Below, piece after piece: positions 1 to 10,194 of a stretch of DNA of 64,000 nt. Source of the stretch: Austropuccinia psidii (lineage: Eukaryota > Basidiomycota > Pucciniomycetes > Pucciniales > Sphaerophragmiaceae). The notes beneath the pieces were generated by a model, which saw nothing but the letters and a program-made list of their open reading frames with translations, searched no databases and had not been told where the DNA came from. Each line of letters starts with the position of its first letter. The first letter of the stretch is position 1. Location: positions 2,638,001 to 2,702,000 of the forward strand of contig JALGQZ010000017.1 of assembly GCA_023105745.1 (NCBI GenBank), read 5' to 3'. The translations under genes and the position numbers were made by a program.

Positions 1-1926
1 CAATTATACATTAAGAATATTACTTAAATATACAAAAAATACCATAAATTGGTACAAAAATTGGTTTAATTTGAAACCCAATGAATCAACATGTAAAATA
101 AACTATACCATTGGATTCCCCATGTAAAAATACACATATACCATTTTTATGGCATATCTGTAAAGTCAATATTTAAGGAATTATAAGGTATAATACCTTA
201 TAAAAACCATAAAACCTTATTTATCTCAAGAACTAATGAAACAACATGTGAAATAAATTGTACCAGTGGATTCCCCATGAAACTCAACACATAAAACAAT
301 TAATAAGCTAATTTCCAATGTTAATACTTAAGGAATTAACCTGAATATATGCACTTTTTTGGTCAACGCATATATTCAAGGATCATAGCTAATATCTTCT
401 AAACTATACATGATAGAATGATGAACCAAAAATAAAGTTACCACGTAATTACTGTAAGAGCACAGATATGAACTTTATTTTACAAATTATAAACAAGGTT
501 AAAACCTATGATGAAATATTGATAAAAATCAACAGAGCTGTTGACCACTTTGTTGTGAAAGAGCTCCAAACTTAAAAAAAGTATACAGTTGGATTCTACT
601 AGCTCATTCGCGAAGAATGATGTAATTTTTATTATTAAATTCAGGGTATAACACCCTGAAATCAAGGTTTGAATTTTAAAATATTGAATTTTGACAGAAA
701 AGATGAGTTACAAGAAAAATCATCAAAATTAGAGTTCTGATGATGTAATGAAAAGCTCTTGGCAGCATAATACGGTTATGCCAGGCTATCAGAATTCACT
801 CTCTGAATTGCTGTAGCGTGTAAATCTTAAAAGGTATTGAGGATCAAAATTTGAGCTTAATTTGAGCAGTTATGATCACACACTGTAACCTTAATTTAAT
901 TTTAACAGTCTTAAGAGTGATACAATTGGTGAATACTATTAGTTTATGATTAAAACTAATAAAATCCATGAAATTTGGGGTTCTTCCAAGCCTCTGATGT
1001 CATCAACTTTAGAGTTATAGTGATAACTCTAAATAATGGTGTAATAATGATGTAATATGGTTTGATAATGATGTAATCATCTCCAAACCTTAAAATATTG
1101 ATCAATTCCAATGGATATGATCAGTACACGTCTACTAGAAGCCTGTTGGACTCTAGGAGCGAGGTATTTACTATAAATAGAGCTCTTTTTACTCTATTTT
1201 CCCCTCAGACGCATCAAAAACATTGAATCAATTAAATAAAAGGTAATTTCTTTATTCTTTATATATAAAACTCTTATATTATTAAAGACCAAAGACCATC
1301 TTAATATTAATAACTATTTTTGTGTGATTATATCAATTCTTTAATTGTTTTTGTCATAAATCTCTCTATAAACTCATTTCCACGTAAAATCAAGAAATTT
1401 AGTAAATTTTCTTTATTTTTATTGTAACTACAATTTGAAAAAGTTGTATTATATTCTTTCGGCGTAAAATATCTCAAAATTATTATTTTAAGTGTTAAAA
1501 GTAGGTTATTTCATCTTATCATAATAATTTCTCTCTTATTATTACTCTTAATAATTCCTAATTAATATAAATAGTATTTATATTAATATATAACTTTAAT
1601 ATTGGTAATATTATTGTTATAAATTGTTTTTTATTTATAAAAACCAGTTTTTTATGCCTTTATTATTTGTTGGTAACAATAATAAAGAGCTTTATAATAT
1701 ATTAATTATTTTATATTAATATATTATTTACAATATTATAATTTCATATAATATTAATTATATTATTATATTTATTTAATAATATAATATTTTTACGCCA
1801 TAATAATAATATTTCTTTATTATTATTATTATTTTAATCTTATTTATTTCAATTATAAGGACATTCAGAGTACAATAAGTAATAAATTAGTAATTTTTAC
1901 TTATTGTTTCATAGTCAAACCTTACA
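1..1926 (+). mobile_element. LTR C1, solo or 3' LTR, 5' tip outside window
   Basis: This long terminal repeat matches the 5' LTR of element C2 (57826-59777) along its whole length and in the same orientation. About 60 bases at its 5' tip lie outside the window. It ends in CATAGTCAAACCTTACA, the same end as C2, but here the next base is already element B1 protease sequence and not a primer binding site. It is therefore either a solo LTR or the 3' LTR of a plus-strand element to the left. The expected 5-bp target duplication on the right would be ATAAC at 1927-1931. Small open frames inside it, such as 480-665, have no support as genes. Confidence 0.88.
1171..1180 (+). promoter_or_regulatory. 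TATA box of LTR C1
   Basis: CTATAAATAG is followed by a T/C-rich stretch, and the same block is conserved in LTR C2 at 59037-59046. It is the likely core promoter at the U3/R boundary, with transcription expected to start roughly 25-40 bases downstream. The start site is inferred. Confidence 0.6.
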
Positions 1927-2265
1927 ATAACTGGATATTTCCCCTTTTTGTTGAGAAAAGTCTAACCTGATGTTATTGTCTGCAAGGAAAGGTCTTCCCA
2001 GTACTGTGTGTACTGCTCCTCTTGCTACAAAGAGGTGTATATTTCTTTCTTCCCCAGTAACTAAAGTAATTGGGGTAAATTCTTCTAATCCAACAATTGA
2101 AGTACAGTGACCACCAATCCCCCTTAAATTCATGTTGAGACATCTTGTGGTGAGTCCCGCTTTTATTGCTGAATCTTCTGGTATTATGTTCAATTCTGAT
2201 CCTGTATCTACTAATGCCATTATTTCATGTCCTTCTTCACCTAGGTAAACTTGCATAAATCCCAA
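1915..2265 (-). pseudogene. Element B1 aspartic protease, cut by LTR C1
   Basis: This is a retropepsin-type protease fragment of element B1. It carries a catalytic D-T-G triad in the context ALVDTGSELNIIP and a downstream hydrophobic GRPFLADNNI segment, as expected for a retroviral-like protease fold. The frame lies downstream of the B1 gag but in a different frame. A nonsense codon closing gag (2361-2363) and a shift or deletion near 2300 separate them, whereas in copy B2 the same region is continuous (32801-33472). The C-terminus is lost: the last codons (1915-1926) are read from LTR C1, which inserted after the codons for GEISSY. It should process Gag in virus-like particles, but this copy is dead. 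The reverse transcriptase, if any, lies beyond the left edge. Confidence 0.8.
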
Positions 2266-2360
2266 TGGACAGGCATAATGTAGTTTGGGCTGTTCATAAT
2301 TTCCTAAATTGAGTTTCTTTCTTCTGCTGTCAAATTTTTAAGCTGGTTGATAACTTTGGG

Positions 2361-4445
2361 TTACATGATAAGAACTTGTTCTAAGGTGAGATTTATTTTC
2401 TGATCCAAAACCTTTTTGATAATTTGACTCTTAACTTCTTGAAATTCTGTGTGTTCTTGCTTGATATTCTTGTTTTTAACAGTATTTTGAGTCAATTCTT
2501 GCTTCTTTCCAGAATCCTGTTTTTCTCTAACTTCTGGGCTAACTTCTTCCTCTTTGAACTCTTGAGGTTTCTTGAATTTAGTGGGAATGATTGTTTTTTC
2601 CACTGTACTCTGTTCATCTTCAATATAGGCTCCAGGCATGTTGGGTTTCTTTTTTAGTGGTGTTTCCATTATTTTTGGTACTGACTTTTTTGGTTCTTGA
2701 CTTGAAATCTCATTGCTAGAGGATCTTTGTTTGGTGTTTCTTAATCCATAATTATTGGGAAACGGATCATTTGCTGATGATATAGTTGGTGGCTGCAAGC
2801 TTCCCCAATCTTCAATTTTGGCTATAGCTGTTGAAATGTCATTTTTCTTTACTTGTATTAGGTTTACTTCTTTAGGTTGGTGTGTTGATTCTTTAGCTTC
2901 ATTTTCTTTTCTTTTCTTGATAATTTCTTCCTGTTCTTTTGCAAAGTCTTCCACTAACTTCTTTGGGGATATCTTTCCATCTGTTGGTACTCTTTGCCAA
3001 TTGGGAAACAAGAATCCACCTCCTTGTCGGCTGACCCATTTTTTATTTTGATCTTCAAAGAGGTAGTTGCATCTATTCACTGAATGTCCTTCTTCAAGAC
3101 AGTAATAACATTTTACATAAGGTCTTGGTATGTTTTGTGCTGGTGTATAAGGAATATGCTTTTGTGAAAAAGGTGGTAAGTTGTCTTTTGGGTACCTTGA
3201 TTGATTTTCCTGCTTGAGTACCTGACCTGTTTTATTTTGGGGTAGTACTGCTTCTGTCAATTCTTTAATTTGCTTAATGAAGTCTTTTATTTCCTTCTTT
3301 TCTTCTTGATCCTGAATCCTGGGTCTTTGTTGTTCTTTAATTTTATTGTTAAGTTCCTTCAGTTGTTTTAAGGCATTTTCCATGGTGTCATCTTCAAATT
3401 TAACTTTCTTTTCTTGTGCCTTATCTAAATAATCATAGTTGAGTTCCTCCTGAGAAATTTTATCTTCTACTCTATCCCTTGATATGATCACAGTTTCTAG
3501 TTCTGGCTCTATATAGCTCTTCAACACTTTCATTTCTTGTACAATATATCCACCATCCCTTGCTTGGATCATGACCTTATCTCTTCTCATCTCCTTAATT
3601 GTGGAAGTCCTAATTTCAGGTGAAAGACTTTCATAGAGCTCTTCATTGTGCTCAACTTCCCTTCTAATATATCCATATTTGTACAGATAGTTTGTGATCT
3701 TTTCATATTCTCCAATAAATCTCTTGTATTCAGCTAGGTTTCTAATTCCTCCTGCTCTTTTGGTATTAGTGAAAAGCTTCTCCAAAGATTCTGGTCTATA
3801 TCTTCTGTCTGGCTCTACTCTTCCCCATTCTGTAGTAAGTTCTTCTTTGAGTTTTGTCCAGTTCTTCTCTTCATAACCTTGCATTGCTTCAATTTTCTCC
3901 TTAACTTCTTCAGATGCTGACATAAAAATAACTTGTCTTGCTATATCTTCTCCACTAGATCCTTCAATTTCAGCTGCTGCTTCCACTCTTTTTATGAATT
4001 TTTCTACTTCATTACCATCAAAAACAAGATTATAATCTTTAGCTCTTATCATAACAATAGGAGATGTTACCTTAGGAATTTCCTTTTGTAATGGACTTGG
4101 ATGGTTTGGTGTAGTTAAAAATACCTTCTTTGGGAGACTTTGAGTTCTTGGTTCTGTTACTGGAGTAGAGGTTGCTCTAGGACCAGGTGTAGGTGATATT
4201 GGTGAGTCTTCAGGCCTAACATGGCTTGGTAATGTTTGTTCACTTGGACTGGCTCCAGGTGTGTAAGATATTTGTTCCCTTCTTTTTCCTTCCTTTTTAC
4301 TTTGTGTTAATAATAAATCTTGCATTTGCTTCATAAGACTTTGGATCTGTACTGTTTGATCTTCCTCTTCACTTTCTTCTGCATACTGTCCTTCTACAGT
4401 ATCTTCAGGTAATGGTGGTAAGTCAGATGTTGATTGTTGGTTCAT
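2361..4445 (-). CDS. gag: Element B1 Gag polyprotein, long open frame
   Basis: This 694-residue Gag-like protein belongs to LTR element B1. Residues about 1-125 are acidic, Gln/Ser/Pro-rich and probably disordered. Residues about 130-330 form a helical retrotransposon Gag domain. A charged, coiled-coil-prone part follows to about residue 400. One CCHC zinc knuckle (CYYCLEEGHSVNRC, about residues 442-456) would bind the element RNA, and the tail is Lys/Glu-rich. The frame stays open upstream of the chosen ATG to a stop at 4728-4730, so the true N-terminus may be longer, by up to 94 residues. Copy B2 carries a decayed version on the plus strand (19407-19852, 29942-31261 and 32406 on). The frame ends in TAA at 2361-2363, where B2 still reads through to the protease, so the original product was probably a Gag-protease fusion. 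Whether it is still expressed is unknown. Confidence 0.82.
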   Translation of the reverse strand: MNQQSTSDLPPLPEDTVEGQYAEESEEEDQTVQIQSLMKQMQDLLLTQSKKEGKRREQISYTPGASPSEQTLPSHVRPEDSPISPTPGPRATSTPVTEPRTQSLPKKVFLTTPNHPSPLQKEIPKVTSPIVMIRAKDYNLVFDGNEVEKFIKRVEAAAEIEGSSGEDIARQVIFMSASEEVKEKIEAMQGYEEKNWTKLKEELTTEWGRVEPDRRYRPESLEKLFTNTKRAGGIRNLAEYKRFIGEYEKITNYLYKYGYIRREVEHNEELYESLSPEIRTSTIKEMRRDKVMIQARDGGYIVQEMKVLKSYIEPELETVIISRDRVEDKISQEELNYDYLDKAQEKKVKFEDDTMENALKQLKELNNKIKEQQRPRIQDQEEKKEIKDFIKQIKELTEAVLPQNKTGQVLKQENQSRYPKDNLPPFSQKHIPYTPAQNIPRPYVKCYYCLEEGHSVNRCNYLFEDQNKKWVSRQGGGFLFPNWQRVPTDGKISPKKLVEDFAKEQEEIIKKRKENEAKESTHQPKEVNLIQVKKNDISTAIAKIEDWGSLQPPTISSANDPFPNNYGLRNTKQRSSSNEISSQEPKKSVPKIMETPLKKKPNMPGAYIEDEQSTVEKTIIPTKFKKPQEFKEEEVSPEVREKQDSGKKQELTQNTVKNKNIKQEHTEFQEVKSQIIKKVLDQKINLTLEQVLIM

Positions 4446-4825
4446 TTCTACTTGATAAACTGATCCTTTAAATTCTTTTTTACTTCTCTTGTTTTTCCTT
4501 GCTTCTTGAATTAACTTGAAGAAAAATCTCCTTAATTCTTCCTTTTCCCTCTGTTCTGTTCTTGGTGTTGCAATAAGTAAATCAATATCCTGAGGTGTTT
4601 TATTTTCTGGTGTTCCCTCTTTTACTGGATAATAAAAATGATATGATTGATTTGAGGATTGTGATGGTGATGATGATTTGGAATGTGATTTGTTTCCAGA
4701 TTCCAGATTGTATGAGAGTTTTGATTGTTAATTCTTGATAATGATAATTATTTTTGTGAGTTATGTTGATTTGATTATCTTCTTTCTTGATAATTGACTG
4801 ATTGTTGAATGTTGAAGTTGAAATT

Positions 4826-4843
4826 GCCCCTGTTGGGACACCA
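4826..4843 (-). promoter_or_regulatory. Candidate primer binding site of B1
   Basis: Two bases inside the 5' LTR end lies TGGTGTCCCAACAGGGGC, a TGG-initial sequence at the place where a tRNA 3' end (CCA) would prime minus-strand DNA. B2 has TGGTGTCCC at the same place (19409 on). It differs from the TGGGGGCC site of elements A, C and D, which supports B as a separate lineage. The tRNA is not identified. Confidence 0.5.
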
Positions 4844-4845
4844 GA

Positions 4846-5302
4846 TGTGGAACTCCTTTTAGTGTGGGATTGGATAAGGCAGTCCTTGAGGGGGAAATAA
4901 CAGGTAAACAGTTTTGAATTTCTGAAATACTCCTGTAACCAAGGGTGCTAATATAGTAGTACTGAGTGGAGATTTTAAGTTGTTTTCTTTGTTGAAGGTA
5001 TTTTGTTTTAATGGATAATAGTTCAATATGAGGAAATTTAGGAATTATGATAATATAATAATTGTGATAATATAATAATATTGTTTGATAGTTTAAATAG
5101 TTGTTGTTGGTAAATAATTTTGATAATATGTAAAATATATTTTGTGATAATAATAATAGTGATATAGATTTTCTTCTAGTGAGAAGAGTATGATATAAAT
5201 ATTTTGTTGAATATGAGTATTTCACTAATAGATGAATTTATAATATAGGCAGACCTACTGTTAACTACAGCTATATATAAATCACTTTTAATGTAATGTA
5301 AC

Positions 5303-5338
<36 letters not shown>

Positions 5339-6522
5339 TTCTAGATTAACCTACTAGTAAGGGATGAATAATTATTCTCCTTCTTGGTATATAATTATTT
5401 GCATGAGGAAAGAGGAGAAAAATGAGAGAGAGGCCCCTTTTTATGTTGTGAGAAGTACCCATTGGCTCTCCATGTAAAGTGTTATTCTTGCCCTTGAGAT
5501 AATTTTGCTGGTGTAGATTTTTTGTAACAAAAGTCAGATGACCTATCTGCTACACTGTATTAGTAATCTTGCACAGCCTTGAGAGATTAATGCTAGTGTG
5601 TAAAATTGAGAATGGTGTCATATGACTGAGATATTGTTTCCATTTGTTTGGTCAAAATGAAGGTTGAGATGTTTTTCTTGGTGGGAATTACGATAAAAAT
5701 ATCAGGTGACTTCTCTTTTGCACTGCTTTAGTCAGTTTGCATAGCCTTGAGGAATTAATGCTGGTGAGTTAAGGATGAAGGTGGTGTCATGTGAGTAAGC
5801 CCCTGTATAATTTGTTTGTAAGATTTATTTAGTTCCAGGTGATTATGCTGTGTAATGTGGGGATATCTTGGGTTTTAATTCTTGATTACTGTAATTGCTG
5901 TGTGGTTTACGGTTTAGTGTATTCCCCTTGCATGCAGCTTGTTGAAATTGAATTGAGTTGTATTTGATGATCCTGAGGCTGTGTACTGTACAGATCTTAT
6001 GCATGTGGACTGCATAAGTCTTATTTGGGCTCCTGTATTGTTGTGTAATTTTTTAAGTTTTTAGTGGATTTTCATGTATTGAATTGAATTGGATACTGTC
6101 ATATGATCCTTGTGTCACATGAACTGTATTTGGTTACTGTAATTCTTGGTAATATAATCTTCTTGATGGATTTAGAGTGGATATAATGCTACAATGTTCC
6201 TTTTCCTATGTAATTTTGAGCTTCTGTATGTATTAAGCCTATTGTTGATCCTGTAAGGCTTATATGTAGGTTTTCTTGTATAATTCCATAAGATTAGATT
6301 CCCCTATTATTTATTTAGTTGTACAAATATATTGATTATTTCAATTCTGAATGCTAAATCTTCCATTCCTCCCTACTATTGAGGTTATTCCTGAGTGTGT
6401 GTGATCTTTAATCATGTCCTTTGAGTGGTAATTTCCTGAATTAGTCATTTTGATCTTGATTTTCCAACTGTTAATTAAAAAAAAAAATTCTTGAAACTGG
6501 TAAAAAGGTATGGAATACCACA
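4846..6522 (-). mobile_element. Element B1 5' LTR
   Basis: On the minus strand this LTR starts TGTGG (6522) and ends CCACA (4846), a short inverted repeat in TG...CA form. It aligns with the B2 LTR at 17555-19406 on the plus strand: both start TGTGGT.TTCCATACC and both end just before TCTGGTGTCCC. It is 1677 bp here against 1852 bp in B2. The outer end abuts element D gag, so B1 jumped into D. The far TSD lies outside the window. An ATA microsatellite sits inside it. Confidence 0.82.
5303..5338. repeat. (AAT)n microsatellite
   Basis: This is about 12 perfect trinucleotide units inside the B1 LTR. The matching region of the B2 LTR has no such run, so it expanded after the two copies separated. 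Confidence 0.9.
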
Positions 6523-7057
6523 GTGTGAAGCCACTGGAGAGCTGATTTGGCCTGCTCCTTGTGAACCTGAAGGAATCTGAGTAGGCCCTGTCTGGGTTAA
6601 CTGTTCTTCTATAGCTAGGATAGTGGCTTGATTCTCCCTTATCCTCTGTGCCCTTGCCTCCAGGAGTCTGTGCTGCCTGGTAGGATTCCAACCTTTGGTG
6701 ATTACCATAAGGTCTTTGAAGTCTATCTCTTTGAGACAGATCTTCTGGCAACTTGATCCCAGTTCTGCCCAGTGAGTTGCTAGGTTGAACCTCTTGTTGC
6801 CCATGCTCCATTGAAATAAATCTTTGAGGAGTTGGTGGATCTGAAGAGCTTGATCCATATCTCTCCAGTCCTCTTGTTTGAGGTTTCTGTTGAATTGGAG
6901 TGTGAATGGCAAGGTTGATATTATCTCCCTCATTGTTTTGCCATCCACCACTGTGTCCAAGGTGTCTTCTTTCAGGTCTTCTGGTTCTGGACAATCCTTC
7001 TCTGTCCTCTGGCTGGTTCCTTTGGAAGCCAAGGTCTCTGAGGTATGCAGGGGACAT
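6523..7057 (-). pseudogene. gag: Element D Gag-Pol N-terminal frame, cut by B1
   Basis: This is the N-terminal part of the Gag-Pol polyprotein of element D, starting with MSPAYLRDLG at 7057. I recognise it from memory as the usual start of a very common A. psidii Gag-Pol. It is Arg/Ser/Pro/Gly-rich, low-complexity and probably disordered. About 178 codons remain before element B1 interrupts it at 6522; the codons read beyond that point come from B1 LTR sequence. Its ATG lies inside candidate intron 7038-7105, 20 bases from the 3' splice site. A second open frame overlaps the whole segment and fits a spliced product (see the next entry). The composition suggests that one of the two frames was overprinted on the other. 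Confidence 0.72.
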
Positions 7058-7105
7058 ATCAGTGTTTGCAAGAAGTCAAAAACTTTATGTTCTTAGGGTA
7101 TTTAC
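7038..7105 (-). other. Candidate intron 2 of element D
   Basis: 68 bp, donor GTAAAT at 7105, acceptor CCTCAG ending at 7038. Removal keeps the reading phase from the 115-codon frame above to the 198-codon frame below. It contains the ATG of the Gag-Pol frame (7055-7057), so splicing and Gag-Pol initiation exclude each other on one RNA. Confidence 0.6.
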
Positions 7106-7405
7106 CTTTGACTGTGCCTTGTACAAATTTGTTATCTGCTGATTTGGGCAGTTTGCCTTTGGAGGTTACAACTGGGTTAATAATTGTAAGCTTCCCTGTA
7201 CAAGTGGTTAAGGTTGGTTTACCTTGTATTGAAGCAGAGTTTCGTGGTTTTCTACTCCTCTGAGTGGCTATTGGCGTCCACCTTTTGGCTGTAATGAGGC
7301 CTTCACTAAGTCTTTTTCCCTTGCCCTTGCTGCCCTCTGGTTCTGAGGGTGTCACTGGTATGTTGGCCTGTGACTGGGTCTCAAGTGGTATGAAATTATC
7401 TTCCA

Positions 7406-7948
7406 CTGAATCAAACAGGAAAAAAGAGGGCTTATTTCAGTTAAGACTTTTTAAAAGGCTGGTTTTGCATGTCTAAGAATGGCCTCTGGGCTTGTATATT
7501 ATTACAATATGCCCTTGTATAATAAAAATGTAATTGAATTAACAATTCCACATCAAAAATACAGCTTACTGATATGTGGTATACTGTTTGTATACCAATA
7601 TCTCACAGAGTACTGGTATTCAGCAAGTATAATCTGTAAAAGATGGTGTATTACAGGGTAATTGAGTTGACAATGTGCCCAAACACGCCTCAACTGTTGG
7701 TTTATCAGTATGAGCTGTCTTAATTCACTTATGAATTAAGACTGTATTAGTGGCTTAAAGTGTTTTTATATACAAAACATGCCAAAATACTGGTCTTGTG
7801 GTTATTAGCCACGTGACAGATGCTCCATAATAAATGAGTATTTATTTAAAAATTAGAAAAATATATATAAAATATATACTTATAGAGAAAATGATGCCTA
7901 AAAAAGGTAAAACAGGTGTTAATAAATGATAAAAAAAGAAAAACTTAC
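7406..7948 (-). other. Candidate leader intron 1 of element D
   Basis: 543 bp. The donor is a consensus GTAAGT directly after CTTACAA, 46 bases inside the LTR and just past the primer binding site. The acceptor TTCAG is followed by TGGAAGAT. Joining the two sides makes A|TG, an ATG split over the junction. No other gene is seen in this stretch. Confidence 0.55.
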
Positions 7949-7975
7949 TTGTAAGGTCCAAGAATAAGTAAGGAA

Positions 7976-7991
7976 CATGGCCAGGCCCCCA
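7976..7991 (-). promoter_or_regulatory. Primer binding site of element D
   Basis: TGGGGGCCTGGCCATG lies three bases after the LTR end. It shares TGGGGGCC with the equivalent sites of A1 (28088-28103) and C2 (59780-59795), so the three families probably use the same or a similar tRNA primer. Confidence 0.65.
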
Positions 7992-7994
7992 AAA

Positions 7995-9431
7995 TGTCAG
8001 GGTGAGTCTATGATAAAGGTGTATATAAGTATTTACAAGCTTTAAGTATGACTGTGAAATGGTAAAAATGGTTTTAAAAGATGATAAAGTTGGTAATAAA
8101 TGATTAAATTAAGATATTAAGGGCTTTACTATAGAGATATAGTGGTGGTGAGCGCTGTTGAAAGCCCTGGATGCAGCTTTACTTGTTGGGTTACAATAAT
8201 AAAGACTACAATACTTTTAATTTAAGAGTATACCTGATTATTAACCAAGAGTAAAGCTGTTTTTGACAGTTTACTATGTAGGTTATTCAAGTGCAGGATG
8301 AGGAGACAATTCTGGCTGTGAAAAGCCTCCTTTTTATCCTGAAATGGGGTGGAAAGGGTGCTAGACCTTTTCACATAGAGGAAGTGAAGATTTTTTCACT
8401 TTCTAGTACTGGCTTGTGGTTTGCAAACAGCCTGTATAGCCTATATTGGGCTCAGATGTGGTTTTGAAACCACATCTGGGCGGTTTTCACCAATACAGGG
8501 TGAAAAGTTTCATCTGGAGACCTCACAGCCTGATTCTGACGTGTATGACGTGTAGAATGCTGTACAGAAACTGTATGGGACCCCAGTATTTACTGACATA
8601 TGAGGTATTGAAGTAAAAACATGCTTCTTCGTCTATTTGACACCTCATATTCATGATTATGGGATATTATCCCATGGTAAGGCTGTATATGACAGCAGGT
8701 GAGATTTTAGCTTTAAAGTGGCTATAACTTTGTCAATTCTTGAGATATCAACCTTAAAATTGGTTCAGTGTGTAGCCCTGTATGTGCTCTACACAATGGT
8801 ACCTCATTTGATATGGGTATCATTGAATGTGGCAAAGTTATCCCATGTACAAGATCTTTGTACATTTGCGTGTTTTAGGCAAAAAGCTGTATTGAGCTTG
8901 TTTGCCCCATCACTTCTGGAGTAGTTGAGATATGAGGAAGTGGATGACACCATTAGATAGCCCTGATTGTGCTCTTTCCAAAAAAATCCACTTCAGGTAT
9001 CCCACACTAAAACTGTAGAAGTTAGATGAGAGGTGAATGTTTTGTTCACCCTTATTTGGCCTGAAATTGACCATAACTCCAGTAATATTGGTGCTAGCTC
9101 AGTTTGGCTGGTACCATTGGATATCCCTGGCTTAGAGCTTCATTTTGAGTACCCATTTGATGGCGTTAAGCCTATCCTTCTAGATTTTAGATGAGAGGTG
9201 AAAATTAAGGTTTATGCTCAGCAATAACTTTGAGCAGGAACAACTTTGTTATTTCTAGTCCTATGGTGATGGGACTTATATTTTCAGGAAGAGGTGAGTT
9301 TCCTCTTTCTTTTGATACCTTTTGAGCTGATTTGGCTCAGCTCCATGTTTTGGTGGTATCTTGGCTATACCATTGGTTTATGGTATTTTGGCTGTCATGC
9401 TTGTGCCCTGGTTTTGAGTCACAGGATGACA
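7995..9431 (-). mobile_element. Element D 5' LTR
   Basis: On the minus strand this LTR starts TGTCATCC at 9431 and ends CACCCTGACA at 7995, right before the primer binding site. The ends form a TGTCA/TGACA inverted repeat. Its 3' tip (CATAGACTCACCCTGACA) resembles the tips of LTRs C, E and J, supporting the orientation. A copy lacking the 3' part sits in B2 at 31262-32405. The outer boundary at 9431 is placed by that second copy, which begins at the same point. D sits inside LTR J; its other half lies beyond B1, outside the window. Confidence 0.72.
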
Positions 9432-9976
9432 TTTTATCTTTAAAAATTTTGATTTTTGGCGTGTTTTTAACTTATAATTATTTTTTGATATAATAGCTGT
9501 TGCTGTTTGACTTGTTGTATTAAATAAATATTATAAGTAAGTTTTCTCTAAAGTTCTATATCTTTTTCATCTAGTATTAGTCTTTTTATATAGAATTTTA
9601 TTCTATAAGAATTATTTCTGCACAGTGCGTGTTTTAATTCTTTTATAAATAATATTGATATCATTTATAAGTGGTTAATATTCATATTTTCCATGTGTAA
9701 TTGTCTCATTAAGAGCTTTAAACTTCTTATTGTTATAACTGTCAGTGACTATAGCAATAATAGAATAATTATAATTTATTATTATTATTATTATTTTTTA
9801 TTATTATATTTTCAAAATTATAATTAAATTCACTTTTTTTATATAATTACTTTTAATAATTATATTTAAATTTGTTGTTGTAATATTTCATTATATTATA
9901 TATTTCTACTGAGGACAGTCATAGTACTCTTGATTTTGCTACCATCATCAAGCTTTTCATAGACAAACCTTACAGA
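9432..9976 (+). mobile_element. LTR J, 3' part only
   Basis: The last 60-odd bases, from GGACAGTCATAGTA to CAAACCTTACA, match the 3' end of solo LTR E (36640-36707) and the tip of LTR C. This is therefore the 3' portion of a plus-oriented LTR of the C/E type. Its 5' part is separated by element D. It ends at 9976 directly against a family K coding remnant, so LTR J had inserted in K; the TSD would be GAATG (9977-9981). Confidence 0.68.
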
Positions 9977-10076
9977 ATGACTCCTAATACTGCTTCTGAG
10001 GACATGGCTGCTAAGTTTTTATGGTATGAAGATGAGTTGATTAATGATTTTCAAAACGTTTGGTGACTTGGGTAGA
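9977..10076 (+). pseudogene. Family K protein, C-terminal fragment
   Basis: About 30 codons read TASEDMAAKFLWYEDELINDF and match the end of the second K copy (about 39870-39970), including similar 3' flanking DNA to about 10180. I recognise this tail from recurrent uncharacterised A. psidii gene models. The 5' part is displaced by LTR J. The frame ends in TGA after NVW, earlier than the expected end. Confidence 0.6.
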
Positions 10077-10194
10077 GATAAATAATATCATTGTCCTTGT
10101 TTTTTTTGTTTTATATTTTAGACCCACTCTTATAGATAATAAAGTTGAAAAATGAATTAAACCTCCAATACATGATATGGGAGGGGATGCTGCT

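Larger units (their letters stand above)
6523..7405 (-). pseudogene. Element D spliced accessory frame, two exons, cut by B1
   Basis: Exon 7106-7405 (minus) is open for 100 codons. A candidate intron at 7038-7105 (68 bp, GTAAAT...CCTCAG) joins it in phase to a frame running from 7037 to the B1 junction at 6523. The first two bases of the exon are TG, directly after a TTCAG acceptor. The leader exon ends in A at 7949, so splicing out 7406-7948 would create ATG at the junction. The second exon reads a plausible globular, helical protein with a WAEL/KEIDFKDL region and overlaps the Gag-Pol start in another frame. From memory, A. psidii gene models contain this product with the intron removed. 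Its role is unknown. This copy is truncated by B1, so it is not functional. Confidence 0.66.

Noticed and set aside
4761..5225. 154-codon minus frame, Tyr/Ile/Leu-rich
   Set aside because: Lies mostly in the AT-rich B1 LTR, has no equivalent in the B2 LTR, and its composition is what AT-rich DNA gives by chance.
5303..5338. ATA repeat as a CRISPR-like or regulatory array
   Set aside because: A plain trinucleotide microsatellite with no spacers.
7995..9976. One single LTR covering the whole interval
   Set aside because: The right end is the 3' tip of a plus-oriented C/E-type LTR, while the left end is the 3' tip of a minus-oriented LTR beside a primer site. The B2 copy ends homology at 9431. 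Two nested LTRs explain this better.
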